This document shows positions 11,771 to 24,516 of a stretch of 64,000 nucleotides of DNA, piece by piece (position 1 is the first letter of the stretch; every line of letters begins with the position of its first letter). The translations under genes were made by a program, and so were the position numbers. The stretch is from Synchiropus splendidus (taxonomy: Eukaryota > Chordata > Actinopteri > Syngnathiformes > Callionymidae). The notes under the pieces are model-generated. The model was not told the DNA's origin, did not search any database, and saw only the letters and a program-made list of their open reading frames with translations. The stretch is taken from assembly GCF_027744825.2 (NCBI RefSeq), contig NC_071334.1:68732937-68796936 (forward strand), read 5' to 3'.

Positions 11771-14700
11771 ACAATCCTGCATGATGAAGCACTCACTGGC
11801 TCCCTCAGTGTCCATGGCTGCTCCAGTGATGGGTCAGACCTCACCGATGTCAAGTACGGGGTCCAGACTGGCCGTAAGTACCGTCTTTCTGATGACCACT
11901 GCACACAAGGAACAAAAGATCACGGCCACTTTGTCAAAACCACATCATAGCGTCTTTGAACTCAACAAGGCAAACAGCTGGTCATAATGTTATAAATCCA
12001 TTCACACAACTCATCTTTGAAAGGTAACACAAAAACCTATGAACACAGTAAACAACTACAACGATTGGATCATTGGATCAGCAACACTGTAATGAGCAGT
12101 AAAGATGCTGAAAATAGTTCTGACCAATGACTCGTCAATAGTAGAATACAGTGCAACAACATTCAGAAATTAATGCGGACACACACACCAAATAAGTTCG
12201 TGTGACACATACCAAAACACACACAAACGTAAAGCACAAAACTTGAAACATTTATTTGATGACAATAAAAATAATTTTTAAAAGTGCACATTGGTGTTGG
12301 TTGACTTGAAAGTGACCGCCCCCCACTGCGAATCTCACATAAGGTCTGTGACGCGGGAAGATGGCACATCAGCAACATCATCCAGTCCCATCCAAACCGT
12401 TGAAGATCCAGAATGTGTCTAAACTTTCCTCATCTCTTCTCTTCAGGATGAGGAAATACACTTGTAATACACTCCTCCGGCGGGACTCATGAAACTGCCC
12501 TCATAGGAGAAGAGACTTTATCTCTTGTTCTATGTGCACACCCGCTCCTGATGCGCGTGGGCCACTGTGCTGTGCACCTCGTCGAACATTGGAGGTTGAA
12601 GACAGAACTGAAGTGTACAACCTGTGTTTAACGTTCTGTCCATCCACGGAGAAAGAGGACCACACAGGTCTCTCCACTCTCCACAAGTCCGACAGAGATG
12701 GAGCCAAGTTGGGCTGTCAGTTATTCAAACTGACTCGACTCCTGTCAACAGTCACGTGAAGACGTAAGACCCGCGCTGCTTGGGCCAGAGTGTTTCCTTT
12801 AAACACCGGGTCCCTGTTAATAAAAACACGTGAAACGGTCCGTTCACCGCACTTGGGGCGGGAGGGAGCCGCAAGAGAAACGCCAGACAACACAAACACT
12901 GAGACAGAGACATTTACAGCAGACTGTAAATGAGAGGGGCCCTGGCTTTTGGGTCCCGATTGTGGGCTCCTCTGGTGGACGACGACATGGACGGATTCAG
13001 ACCCCTGGGTCTGAAGTCTCTCCACCCTGACTTCCCTCCTGCCGAACATCTCCTTGGGCCTGGAAGTGGTCGTCATCTTTGCCTCCAGTGTTGGCGCCAA
13101 ACAGTGTGTTGTCTGTGACCGACGCCTTGCATGGTGAGGCCGATGCAGGAGGACGGGACTCCGTGTCTGGATCTGTGCTCGCGACAAGCTGCCATGACTT
13201 GCAGGAGCGAAACATTACTATGTACATAGCATCCGATGATCATCACAAGTCAAAGGCTGAGTGGAAAAAGAGGCTGAGCAGTGGAAGACCAGGGGGTTAT
13301 AGGTAGTGGGCGGTGACTACCTGGGCGGTGAGCCAATCAATGGAAGCCTCAGTGCCTCGATGTGGATTAACCAAGGTCGAAGCGAAGGCCGTTACAGGGT
13401 GGCGCACATGTGACATAGACAGTTAGAAGCCACGCGAGTCGACCGTCACTTGAAGCAAACTCACAAAATAACAGCACTGACCACACTCCGATGAACATGG
13501 CGGACCGGGTAAGCAACCTCTCTCAGCCAATCAGCACTGACGATACTCCAGAGGGCTGCAGCGAGGTGTAACAGTGAGCCGTGAAATGCAACGGCAAGAG
13601 ATGCATCACATATCTGATCTGATTAGCAGAAAGGCCCGGTGTGATGTCACCCGGTCACATGGCGCGTCATCGTCACGGCAGGTGGGTGACCTTCTCTGTT
13701 TGTGGAGGCGGCAACGATTTGTCCGGGAAATTGCAGCCCGATTTATTGCCTGCAGGTGTTTTTATCGCTGACAGACAGGCGCTGATGGATGAGAGCAGGG
13801 ACGCGCCCCAGACTGTGAGTGAGTGTTCTGGAAGAGGGGGCGCGGTGGGGGCGCTGTGGCAGCCTCTCTCTGGATTAGTTGTTAGTTGAAGCAGCTATGA
13901 GCTGAAGGGGCGTCTGAGCTATAATAGTTTACGTCTAAGTCTGTCTTGTCCTGCGCCCCCCTGAGGGGAAACACCTCACCAGGAAGCCAAGCTTCCCTGG
14001 ATGCTCAACTCTGAGTGGCCTGATGGACAACTGCATCTGGTCCAGATGTGCTCTGGGGGGGGAGGGTGTATAAATATCCGCCCAAGATGCGCCTTGATTG
14101 ACTGCAACCTTTAGCGTAATTGCAGCAGCGCCTCCTCCCTCCGCCCGTGCCGCCCAGCCAATGACGGCCAGGGTCCCCTGCAAGGAGGCGGGTCGATGGG
14201 AGCCCCATCTGCCGGGCCCAAACACCTTTTAATATCCCTCCATGTCACAGCTGCAAATGTCACTTATAATTAACGGACCAGTTGGTATTTTGGAGCCACG
14301 AGAATACTGTGGAGAAGCTCAGCTCCGCTTGGATCAGCTCTGTGACACCGCTGGGGGCAGAGGCGCTGTTGGGACCGCTGTGCGTCACAGTACCTTTCCA
14401 ACCCTGTCAAGTCATCTGTGCTGACACAGGTCGAGGAGGTGCTAAACGACCCGCTCGGGTCCAGACTGTTCCTCCCATGACGTCCAAGCATTAAAGCAAC
14501 AATACGTAATATTTAGGATGTAAATAGATTACGGCAGAGCCATCTTTGTTCACATCATGGCAGGAGAATGGAATGACAGAGCAAGATCCCAGACAAGTGT
14601 CAATATAGGAGATGCATTTACAGCCTGGCAATAACTGAGAGCTACAAAAGGCTTTTCATCTGAGCAGGCATCCACAGTTATGGAACATATAGGTGGCCAA

Positions 14701-15589
14701 ACCGATTATCCACGATGCTAATAAACATGCTTGCCATGTTAGTCAATACACGTATATTGTAGTGATAAACAGTGTATGTACCAGACTGGTAAGGCATTCT
14801 TTGTGCTTACCGCGGGTCTTGGGTGTGTTATCAAATGTGGGGAACTTATTTTTGAGATGATAATAGACATGTAAGTGTCCGTTAGTCATTTTATTGTGTC
14901 CATCAGAGTATAGTGTAGATGTAGCCAGCAAAATGAATTAGCTCCGCTAGCAGTTAACGTCTGTGGCTCACATCTACTAGCACTGATCAGACAGAAATAA
15001 TAGTCGATTCACTGTCATGTGTTTACTGTCCATCCGGTTTGGACAAGTGTAACATGTTATATCTCATGTTCTATCTGCAACTGCTGCAGCTCAGTCCTCT
15101 GATCTGCAGACCTGCTCGGAGCTGCTGAGAGACACGACCAGCGCCACATTTCATCATCCCTGGCGATTGTTCCGGAACTTTTTGAAGAAGAATAGTTTCT
15201 AACTGTGATGTCTGTGTCCGCAGTCAAGTCGAAATAAACATGTGAACGGGCGTTTTGATGCTCACGCTCTGAACACTGCTACCATGACAGGCATGGTATA
15301 ATAAAGCAAGAGAGGAAAAACGCTGAAATTCGTCTTTATTATACTACAGTGCTGTAAACAACAGTGGTGCACTGCCACAGCTTTGATGAGCACAGATGAG
15401 ACAAACATGTCGATTTTCAGCATGTTTTTCACGGAAGAATCTAGAACAACATCACAATGACGGATCGGACGCAGATCCTTTTCTTGTGCTGGTTGCCATC
15501 TTGGCGAAGTGTATTAAGTTCAAACCAGTTTAAATGTTCTACAAGTAAACAATAGTAGCGTGAAGTTATTTGAGTTTGGCAGAGCTGAT

Positions 15590-15835
15590 GTGTCTGTCAC
15601 ATGACTCCTCTTCTCTCCTTCTTAAACTCCATTTGTCTTTTTTCTTTGACTTCATTTCTGATTCATGTATTCCACTCTTTATTAAATTTCCTCTCCCCTT
15701 TGCTCAACATATCTTCTTTCCGATTACATCTTTGCCCTCTTCTTCATACACCCCTCCACTTCTCTCCTTGTCCCTGGACCTTTGCATCATTTCTTCTCTC
15801 CATCCTTCCAGACCAGTTTCAGCTCCTGTGAGGTG
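15590..15835 (+). repeat. Polypyrimidine (CT-rich) tract
   Basis: The plus strand is mostly C and T, with clusters such as CTCTTCTCTCCTTCTT, CCTCTCCCC and TCTCTCCATCC. It is probably a decayed CT-type repeat. Confidence 0.75.
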
Positions 15836-16264
15836 ACTAATGAATTTGAGATCCCACTATAGAAAACAAGTCGTGACCTTTGAGGAACAGGTCCGCTGAG
15901 CGTGAGCGCTCCACAGCAAAGTATTTTCCATGTTTGCTCCTGCGCCGCGGCAGTTGCGAGTCCCCGAGAGGACGACCCTCCACAAATGTTTTCCCACTTA
16001 GTGAAGCGGTGAGAGGAAAATGATGGGCGAGCATGAGCACCTCAGCTGGGAGCTCTGCCGGGATTAATGGCGGCGCCACTGTGCTGACGTCCGAGGAGTC
16101 GGACGTGACAGATGAAGATCGCTCTTAAATCCTGGAGAGACAGCAGCTTCATCATTTCATCTCCAACGTTGCCTTGCTTTCCAGTCTGTCCTTCAGGCTA
16201 GGGTCAGGCCAAGGTCAGGGGTCAGAGGTCAGCGAATGGATGAGGCTAACATTTAACTCATGAA

Positions 16265-16960
16265 AACTTCATCAACCATCTTCCATCTTTCCTCTCCTCT
16301 TCCTTCCCCCTGATTCAGAATCCTCTGCACAGTTTCTCCTTCATCCCTTTTCTATTTCCTCCTTCATCTCCTTCCTTTCCTCTCTTGCCCCTGTCATCCA
16401 TCTTTCCTTCCTCCCATCTTCCTGGACAGTTTAATTGCTCCTCACACCATTTCTTCAGCCTTCAGCACTCCTTTCTTCCCCTAATCTCTCAAGCATACTC
16501 CCTCACTGCCTTTCATTCGTCCACTCTTCCTTACGGCATTTTTATGTTTTCAATGAATTTCTCTTCCTTCTTCTCCTCCCTCCTTTTATTAGTTCTTCCT
16601 CCAAAACCATCTTTACTTCATGGTCTTCCTCTCATCCACTCTGCTTTTCTTTTATCTTCCCTCCATCCATCCATTATTCTCCATTTTTGTGACCTCTTTT
16701 CTTTCTCTTCTGCCCATCGTTTTGTCTTCACTTCTTGTTTGATGAACCCTTCCTTCCTTCCGTGCTCGGGACTTTTCCCTCTTGCACATCCTCCAGTGAG
16801 ATCACTCAATTGTGAGATCAAGTCAATTCCTGTTGCGAATCACATCCCTTCTTTTCCCGATATACTCTTCCCTTCACCCCCTGTCTTCCCATCATCCTCC
16901 CTCCATCCTTTCCTCAACCATGGGATTCCGTCCTTCTATTCACCTACTCTCATATTTGTT
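16265..16960 (+). repeat. Long polypyrimidine tract with CCTT/CATC units
   Basis: About 700 bp is strongly biased to C+T on the plus strand, with many short CCTTCCTTCC, CCATCCATCC and TTCTTCTCC clusters. The open frame across it follows from few purines, hence few stop codons, and carries no domain. Confidence 0.8.
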
Positions 16961-17337
16961 TTCTTGGATCCGCCGAGTGTCCGCCTCAGAAACAAAGCGG
17001 CGACAAACACAATACCGGTTTTGAGGCCCACAGCGTTTACAGTAACCAGAAAAAAGCTACTTCGACCAAGTCTGCAGTCGTGTCCGTATGCCACTCGTCT
17101 GTCAGCTCCCTGACCACGTGACCACACCCACCAGACACTTGTGTCAACATACCAGAGTTCTTTGGCCTTTCAATAAAGTTGTGAACAGAGAGAGAAAAAA
17201 CATTGACTGACCAAGGTGTGTCTCAAGAGTGAGGAGATCACAGCCTGCTGAATCAGCAGCAATTTGAATCTAAAGCTACGGAATCAAGTGCACAACAGAC
17301 CTGCAGATACACATGAGACACACACTGTAATTGATCT

Positions 17338-17343
17338 TTTTAT
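17338..17343 (-). terminator. Poly(A) signal of s100z
   Basis: TTTATT on the plus strand (AATAAA on minus) lies about 310 bp after the s100z stop codon. Confidence 0.6.
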
Positions 17344-17652
17344 TTGTCCAGAAATGAAGGAAATATTGAGAGAAAGAAGGATGAAATAAAAATCATCTTC
17401 AGTTTTCAGAGTGGGAGGCGACACCTAGTGGAGTAACACAAAAACAGCAGTACGATGAGATGTTGTTGGATGATAACAACGCTAGTGCCTACGCGAAAAG
17501 CGACTTATTTCTTTGACTCTGGAACATTTACAACAGCACAAGGGAGGAACTGGCTTGAAATATGGACGTGAGGTTTGTTGTGGGCCTCGTTCAGGCCAGA
17601 ACTTGACCGTCAATAAATGCGGGAGAGACACAAAGTAAACATGGGCTGAATG

Positions 17653-20625
17653 CTACTTGGCTTTCTTCTTCTGCTCCTGGAAGAAGTCGTTGCAGGCGAC
17701 GGTGAGTGCGGCCACCAGGACCACAAACTCGTTGAAATCCACCTCATTGTCCTTGTTCGAGTCCAAGTCGTTCATGATCTTCTCCACCAGCATCGGGTCC
17801 TTCTGAGACTGCAGGACGAAGAGAAGAGCGTCTCTTATTAAAAGGTGGTCCATGACTCAGCGTCTCTACTCTCTGAAATGACTGCCCTCCACTTCAGAAG
17901 AAGAACCAAGTCGTTCATGTAATAACAACACATCATGCTAAAGCTAAGCCGCCTGTCACACACATCCTGAAAATTCTGAAGAGCAATATGTGTAGTGGCA
18001 GTCTTTGTCTGATAACGATCATGTAATAACATGCCATTTTGCACACACAACATGTTTGTCTAACCACACGATAGCCACTTGTGTCATAACAGCACTTAGT
18101 AATTACATGCTGTGTAGCAGTATTGTGTTATAGCAACTCATTATGTAACAACAGTGTATTGAGTAACAACACCAATGGGATAACAACATGCTATGTTGCA
18201 ACTCGTGACAACAGATTAACAAAAAACGTAATGGTGCGTCTGCAAACCAGCTACTTCACAGTGTAGTGCAACTATGACCACCATGACGGCTGACACACTT
18301 GTCTTTTGGCTCAGCTAAATGACATGTGACGACATCATGAAACCGTCTCCTGTGGTACGACGAATGGTGATGTTTTAGACTTATACGACGTCATCAGTTG
18401 AGACCATAACCGACTGATGTTACACTTGTGTTCCGGGGAGACCTGCTGAAGATGGATCTCAAGGTGACCACACACAAGATCAACAAGCCGAGTCGTACCA
18501 GAAACGTCGACACGACTTTGCTCTCAAACTCCTGGCTCTCCATAGCAACAGAGATGTGATCGTGAACATCGGCTGTCAATCATTGGTAGTCTGGTAGACT
18601 GGGACCTGAGACAGGGGACCCCAGTCTGTCAAGTTAACAGTCACTGACTAACCTCCGGGGGAGGAAACCAGAGTGCCAAGAAAAAGCTTAACGAATGGGT
18701 AAATAGAAGCACTGCACCCAGACCAACAGGAGGACATCTACTCTCAGAGGAGCCTGTCCCCCGCAGCGACGTGGTGACATCACTGAGGTGTCTATATTTG
18801 GAGATGATGATGATGATGTGTGAGCACCTGAGGCTTCTGTCCACAGCAGAGAAGCAGAGATGAGATATTAATCATCAGATATCGAGAGCGATAACTTCAC
18901 AGTTCTCCCCGCATCATTTGAGTATCACAGTGTGGACGGCTGGTGAGTCTGAGGGACGACGTGGAGACCACACCTGGTTTTCAAACCAGCAACCCTGCTC
19001 CATAAACCTGCTCGGACCAACGCCACACACAACTTCACGACACAGGCAACAGAGTTAGGACAGCAGAGCGGACAGTCTGAGAGGTCACCGGTTCAATCCC
19101 CTGATGGGTGACTTGTTATTCAACATGCCTAAAATACTACTGAATACAAGACAATGAGCTGATACGACTGAGCAACTCAATGCTACACACAACTGAGCAA
19201 CAGTGTAGTCAGCAGGAAAGTACTACCAACCCCCGTTTACAATGTACAAGTGCAGTATACCTTACTGACGTATAGTACAGATAAATGCATTTCACTACAG
19301 TATACTGCACTATATATATATATATATCACTACACTGCAACCACACAGTACTATGCTAATAATTAGTGATGGGTAAATGAGGTTTCATGAAACACTGTCC
19401 TGATTTTCAGAGGCCATGATCAGCTGTAAAATGTTGAGCAACTACCTAAATGAAACTTCACATCATTTATAAACCAAGAGCGCCATCTAATGGCCTCTGA
19501 AAATTAGGACACTATCACTGAAGCTCAACTTCACTACCATGTATCATGATACTGAATCTATCTCGACTTAAACGTAGGCCTGTACAGCGTACAGCTGGTG
19601 TATTACTGCACATGACCACAGTAGCATGACCCACCGACAACAACAAGGATAAAAGCACAGTCATATGCGACGTCAGATAAGCTAGCCTCGGTATGGCCCG
19701 GGGGCCACACACGGCCCGTGTCCTGCACCTATGTGGCCCACATGAGGTCAGAGGAAAACTAGAGCGTAAGAAATACACAAGATTGCTTTCAACTATATAA
19801 CCACGTCTCATGTAGACCATCAACTTTTTCCTCATCATTTTCGGACATTCATTTTTATTTTCTCTGATTTCTTTTCCTTGCCATCTGTGTTCATTCACTA
19901 CAGCCATAAATATTTACTTTTAATCCTGCATTCAACCACATTTTTCTATAGTATTTCTTGCCCCTCAAAATGTTATTTTTGTTTGTGATTTTACAAGAAT
20001 ATTCCGCACTTAAATAGAATTCATTATTCATTTTCCCAAATTGATGATATTAAGACTCTATTTCATCTTCTGGCTCAGTGGCCCCTCTCAACCCAACCCC
20101 AGGTTTGCCAGTCATGACGCCATGCGAGACCTGGCTATGCCTGGGGTGCACTGGTTGTTTTCCATGGTTACTGATATATGCTGCACTTTAATTAATTAAT
20201 TTTGTATTTACACCGCTGATTAATGTAAAAAAGAAAGTTAATAAAATGGAAAAAAATAATCAATACAAAGCTAACATTATTTAAAGAAAATAAATACAAA
20301 ATAAATAAATGAATAATGCAGTGAGACAAGTGAGACATTTTAAAAATTGTAGACTTGTTGTATATTGTACACTGAATGACTTAGTAAGGTATTGAACACA
20401 CAAGTGCAATTTTTTATGATAATTTAAGCGTTACAACAAACCGCGACTCTCCCGGTCATGTGACCTTGTAACAACGGGATTTACCGTGAGGAAGTCGGTG
20501 AGCTCGCTGTTCAGCAGCTGCTTCAACTCGCCCTTGTTCAGCTTGTACTTGTCGCCGTCGTTCCCAGAGTAGTTGTAGAAGACCGTGATCAGAGCGTCCA
20601 TGGCGCCCTCCAGCTGACTCGGCAT
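17653..20625 (-). CDS. s100z: S100-Z calcium-binding protein (two coding exons)
   Basis: A small EF-hand protein of the S100 family, expected to form dimers and expose a target-binding surface on Ca2+ binding. Coding exons on the minus strand are 20625-20485 (47 codons) and 17808-17653 (51 codons plus stop), joined by a phase-0 GT-AG intron, giving 98 aa (human S100Z 99). The N-terminus MPSQLEGAMDALITVFYNYS starts helix 1. The first, S100-type loop is near residues 20-33. The canonical second EF loop, DSNKDNEVDFNE, occupies residues 63-74 with all ligand positions present, followed by FVVLVAALTVACNDFF and a Lys-rich tail. The match with human S100Z and its place next to crhbp and PAR2 make the assignment firm. 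The start sits 10 nt inside an exon with an acceptor at 20635, so a non-coding 5' exon is expected. Confidence 0.95.
19311..19327. repeat. Short (TA)n run in the s100z intron
   Basis: TA units within a TACTAGTA-like AT-rich context. Confidence 0.85.
19366..19541 (+). mobile_element. Palindromic MITE-like element, best preserved copy
   Basis: The left end (TGATGGGTAAATGAGGTTTC, then CTGTCCTGATTTTCAGAGGCC) is an imperfect inverted repeat of the right end (GGCCTCTGAAAATTAGGACAC, then the TCACTGAAGC region). The arms are about 50 bp around a CCAAGAGCGCCATCTAATGG centre. A partial copy in reverse orientation lies at 44905-45057 and a diverged copy at 2370-2492. With no coding capacity and terminal inverted repeats, a non-autonomous DNA transposon is the best reading. 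Confidence 0.7.
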
Positions 20626-20700
20626 CCTGGCGATCCTGAAGAAGCAAAACCATTCACACACAGTGACGGCGGCGGGAGGGTCGGCTCGGCCGCGTCTTAC

Positions 20701-20765
20701 CTGCTTACGGTCCAGTCTGAATGTGAGGAGGGACGTGGCACGGCGGCTTGTTTATTAGGAAGTGT
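20701..20765 (-). other. s100z: Probable non-coding 5' exon and promoter of s100z
   Basis: On the minus strand a donor GTAAGA reads from 20700 downward, 65 nt before the acceptor at 20635. This would leave a short untranslated exon at about 20701-20735. An AATAAAC stretch at about 20750 could act as a weak TATA element. A 65-nt intron is short even for fish, so this is tentative. Confidence 0.4.
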
Positions 20766-21871
20766 GCAGCAGCTAAGTGGCTGGCGCTCCAACGGGGAGT
20801 GGATGATTAATTCCTCTGGTGAGCTCCTCCATGGAAACGTCTTCCTTTCCAGGTCGCATCATGTGAAAAACAAAGGTGTACCTGCGTAACCCTGGAGCCC
20901 CAGGGGGCCTCCCCACGCTCACATCCTCTTCTGCCACCTTCAGATGATGAGGATACCTGTCCCCACCTGACAAAACATTAGGACCACCTGCCGAAACGTT
21001 TCCCTTTCCACCTGGTACTGTTTCTGAATCATTAGGATTCAGAAGTATATTTTTTTCGCGGCATCTCCACGCCTCAATAAATTTCACTCTGACGTGTTAG
21101 TTTATTTAATTCTCACTTTTATTCAATGGCAGCCTTGTGGTTCTGGACATTTTTTATGTCGGCCCATTCTTCCATATAGTGATTGTAGACTTTTCTTTTT
21201 GTTATCCTTTTAGTTTTTATATGGCAGCCACATGACTCCATAATTTAGTTAAATATGATCTGGTCTCATTTTTATTTATTTATTTATGTTCTCTTTCAGG
21301 CGGACAGTTTTGCCTGAGACTTCATGCTTCCGTAAATGTAGTTTTATGAAGGTCAGTTTTTGGCAGGTCTTCTGTCTAAGATGTTCGAACCGAGTTTCTT
21401 ACTACTGAATTTCGCTGGAAACAAGAGTTAGAAATATCTATTAGCTTAACAATACAGAGCAGAAACTCGCAGTCTCAACAGATTTTACACACACATTGCA
21501 GCTAGACACCTATATACACGAGGAATATTCTCATTTCCTGGCAGACGGGACAGATGGGTCGACTCCATTTAAGCATGACCAGTGAAACACATTCACAGAA
21601 GCCACAAACATTTCAGCAAAACACGCCGCCTGTTTGTTTGCTATGTTTGTGTTAGAACTCAGGCCCATACAATGACCTGCTCATGGCACCCATCTTTACG
21701 TGAAGACTTCCGCCGACTTGTCTCCACCAGTCCAGACTTGTTAATTTCAGTTTCAGTGTGTGATTCACGACCATTTTATTTTGGGCGGCCGCAGGTGTCG
21801 TCTTGGTGTAGTCAGGTCTTGTCCCTGAAACCCTGCTGCCCGGGTGGACGTGTTTCCTCAGCGCCACACGC

Positions 21872-21891
21872 CCACACACACACACACACAA
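21872..21891. repeat. (CA)n microsatellite
   Basis: A short CA run. Confidence 0.9.
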
Positions 21892-23593
21892 GTTTCCGTT
21901 TGTTACCATGAAGACTAATGAGCCGTGAGCCCTGCAACTCTCACGATACACTTCTTCCTTTTTTAGTTTGATTCTCTGAATCACAATTTTGGTTCATTGG
22001 CACAACATTCAGTGTTTATCCATTAAGTATTACTGCGGGACAGATGTCACATTTTTCTGACAGAAACAATCATTCATAATCTTTAAGTACTTTTTTACAG
22101 AAATTAAGAAATATATACACAATAATGTACTGTAATGCACTATAATGTAACTATTTATTGAGACAAATGTGGTCAATAAAAGGGCAATTATTAATACAAA
22201 TTAAAATGATTTTGCAAGCATGCGATGCTTTTTAGAGCGCAATAAATAAATGACTAATTAAAAATCAATCAGAAAATCAGCTGGATGTCCTGTGTAGTAT
22301 TTAGGGGAAAGAAAAATGCGCCAAATTGTGTTTAAAATATAAATAAAATATAAAATATAAAAAATATAATAAAATATAAAATAAAAATATAAGAAAGATA
22401 TATAAAAAATAAATAAACTCTGCAGATTCGAAACAGGGATTTATTTAATTAATTCACATATTTCAGAAGTGATTAAATGAAGCCTGATTGATGCATAAAA
22501 TCACATAATTAACTGAGAACCCTTTGTTAAGTAAAATAAATATTATACACTATATATACAGTCTGTATATAATAAATTATTTTAATAATCGACGGACATT
22601 CTTAAAATACATTAACACTTGGATCACCTGTTAAAACAAGACTTCAAAATCAAGTGTTTTGAAATATCTTTCTAAATATGTAGTTTATTTAGTTTTGAGA
22701 CGTCATCCGTTTAAAAAACGACAGATGAAGTCCCACTTCAAGACGACACGGCTTACAGTTTCAGTTGAACTTTTCCACTCCGATAATAGCGAGTGACAAA
22801 CAGAACGCGTTGACTCACATCAACTTTCCGTCTTCCACTGACTCGTCGAGGGGATTTTACAGTAGACAGACTGAAACTCACTTGACTGCGGGATGTAAAC
22901 AAAGATGGCTGCCAAGAGAGTGTCTGGTGACCGAGCGCCCCCCAGTGGTGAGTTAAAGCAGACGCTTTTACTCTGTGGAACTCGGTAAACAACGAGCGCC
23001 ACTGTATTTATTTCACTCCACATCACCACACCGCACCAGAGACTGCATTACTAAACTGTGTTTTAAGAACCCCTCTCTGGTGGAACCTCTCTATGTAAAT
23101 TGAAAAGAGACCTTATAAACACAATCGCAGTGCATTTCAATATTTTATTACCGCAGCAAGACAGACAATGTACTGGAAAATGATAACAAAGATAACATAT
23201 GTAAAAGCTGTTGCATTACATTTACCATGTGCAGCATGTTTTAAAATAAAAAAAAGTTGGTGATGCCATGTACGGCGTATAACGACTTTTATACGAATAT
23301 GATTTGAAATTGTAAAAATAAAATAGAGAATACGGGTAAAACATATAAGTTACATATAAGAGTTATGCAGTCCGTCTGACGTCAGACTCAACAACGGCAC
23401 ATAAACACTTCTGTTCTTTACTTTCTGGGTTCTGCCACACGTGAGGTTGGTGTGAGTGAGCCAGATCTACTCCACATAGCCTCTCACTCTGGGGTAGGTA
23501 GTGTTGGCCCCACCTCTTCGGTTACGTCATCAGCAGAGGACCAGGTGTTGCCAAAAATAATGATGACTATGAAATAGTGAAAACAATCATCCA

Positions 23594-23820
23594 CTCATCT
23601 CAAGTGGGATCATGGGGGCAGCAGCAAGGTAAAGAGGCACAGACCCTCCAGGTCCTCAGTGAGATGTTCCACAGAGAGACACCGTCTCTCCAGAGAGCCC
23701 AGGGTCTGACCGGGGCATCCTCCTAGTTGAGCACCTCACTGGCCTCCCCTCACTAGTTTGAGGAGGAGAGTCTCTACAACGAGTCTCTCCTGGATGAGCA
23801 AACAAACACTGTTTTCTGAC
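23594..23820 (+). repeat. Dispersed GGGGGCAGCAG-type repeat, copy 2
   Basis: It begins near CATGGGGGCAGCAGCAAGG. It retains AGACACCGTCTCTCCAGAGA- and GGGGCATCCTCC-like stretches and the diagnostic GAGTCTCTCCTGGATGAGC before ending. Confidence 0.65.
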
Positions 23821-24026
23821 TTTGTGAGGTCACTGACAGCCACACGATGCTCAAGTTAATCCCTTCAACACGGCACAGACCTACAAACCAGCAGTGTATT
23901 TTCGGTTGCCATGGTTCGCTGCTCCACTTTAGTTTTCAATGGCTGCATAAAAAAAATCAAGTCAACAGGAAGTTCTATTGACTTGTTGGTGCATTTGACA
24001 GCAGAGATGATTAATTACCCATCATG

Positions 24027-24028
<2 letters not shown>

Positions 24029-24077
<49 letters not shown>

Positions 24078-24080
24078 CGT
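24029..24080. repeat. (GT)n microsatellite upstream of the ch25h-like gene
   Basis: About 22 GT units followed by GTGCGTGCGT. It lies about 440 bp upstream of the chosen start codon. Confidence 0.95.
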
Positions 24081-24516
24081 TATGTCAATGAGTGGACCCC
24101 ACAAGGATAGTGCAACAAAACCTGTGTGTGTGTAATTGACGGCGGCTCTACACTCAGTGTTGATGTTGAGGTAAATGTTCCAGACCTGTGAAGCTCTGGT
24201 CCTGAAGCTTCTGCTCTGCTGCTCCGGAGTCAGCAGAGAACGGAAGGCAGCGGGATGATGTGGGTCAAAAATGAGGGCCGTTGTGGCTCCTGGCTGCCGT
24301 CCTGCTGCCATGAAAAAGAGTATTCACAAGGATCCTTCTTTAAATGCTCAGAGGGAGCCGGGGGGTGGAGGTGGGGCTTCAACATACATAAGAGCCCGAG
24401 ACCGTCTGGTGGTCCGATTCGGCACCGCTGGCGGGGTGACTGCAGCCGACCGGGTCTGGCCGCTCACCCGCTCCATCCTCGCCTGTTGCACAGCCATCTG
24501 CGGCGAGGGACGAGGG

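Larger units (their letters stand above)
11771..17337. other. Intergenic stretch between crhbp and s100z, no gene seen
   Basis: The two genes converge here (tail to tail). No splice-joined coding frame was found. A TATA-like TATAAATA and a GC-richer stretch at 13900-14230 give no recognisable product. Pyrimidine-rich tracts at 15590-15835 and 16265-16960 produce a 242-codon frame (16385-17113) of Ser/Pro/Phe/Leu-rich low complexity, which I reject as a gene. Confidence 0.6.
20766..24240. other. Intergenic stretch between s100z and the ch25h-like gene
   Basis: No gene seen. The DNA is AT-rich at 22020-22660, with AAAATATAAAA-type runs. It carries a (CA)n run at 21872-21891, a GGGGGCAGCAG-type repeat at 23594-23820 and a (GT)n array at 24029-24080. 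A CATTAGGACCACCTG motif near 20970 resembles GGTGGTCATAATGTTAT at about 35803, probably shared repeat debris. Confidence 0.6.

Noticed and set aside
16385..17113. 242-codon open frame on the plus strand
   Set aside because: It lies in a polypyrimidine tract. The Ser/Pro/Leu/Phe-rich product has no domain, and the openness follows from base bias.
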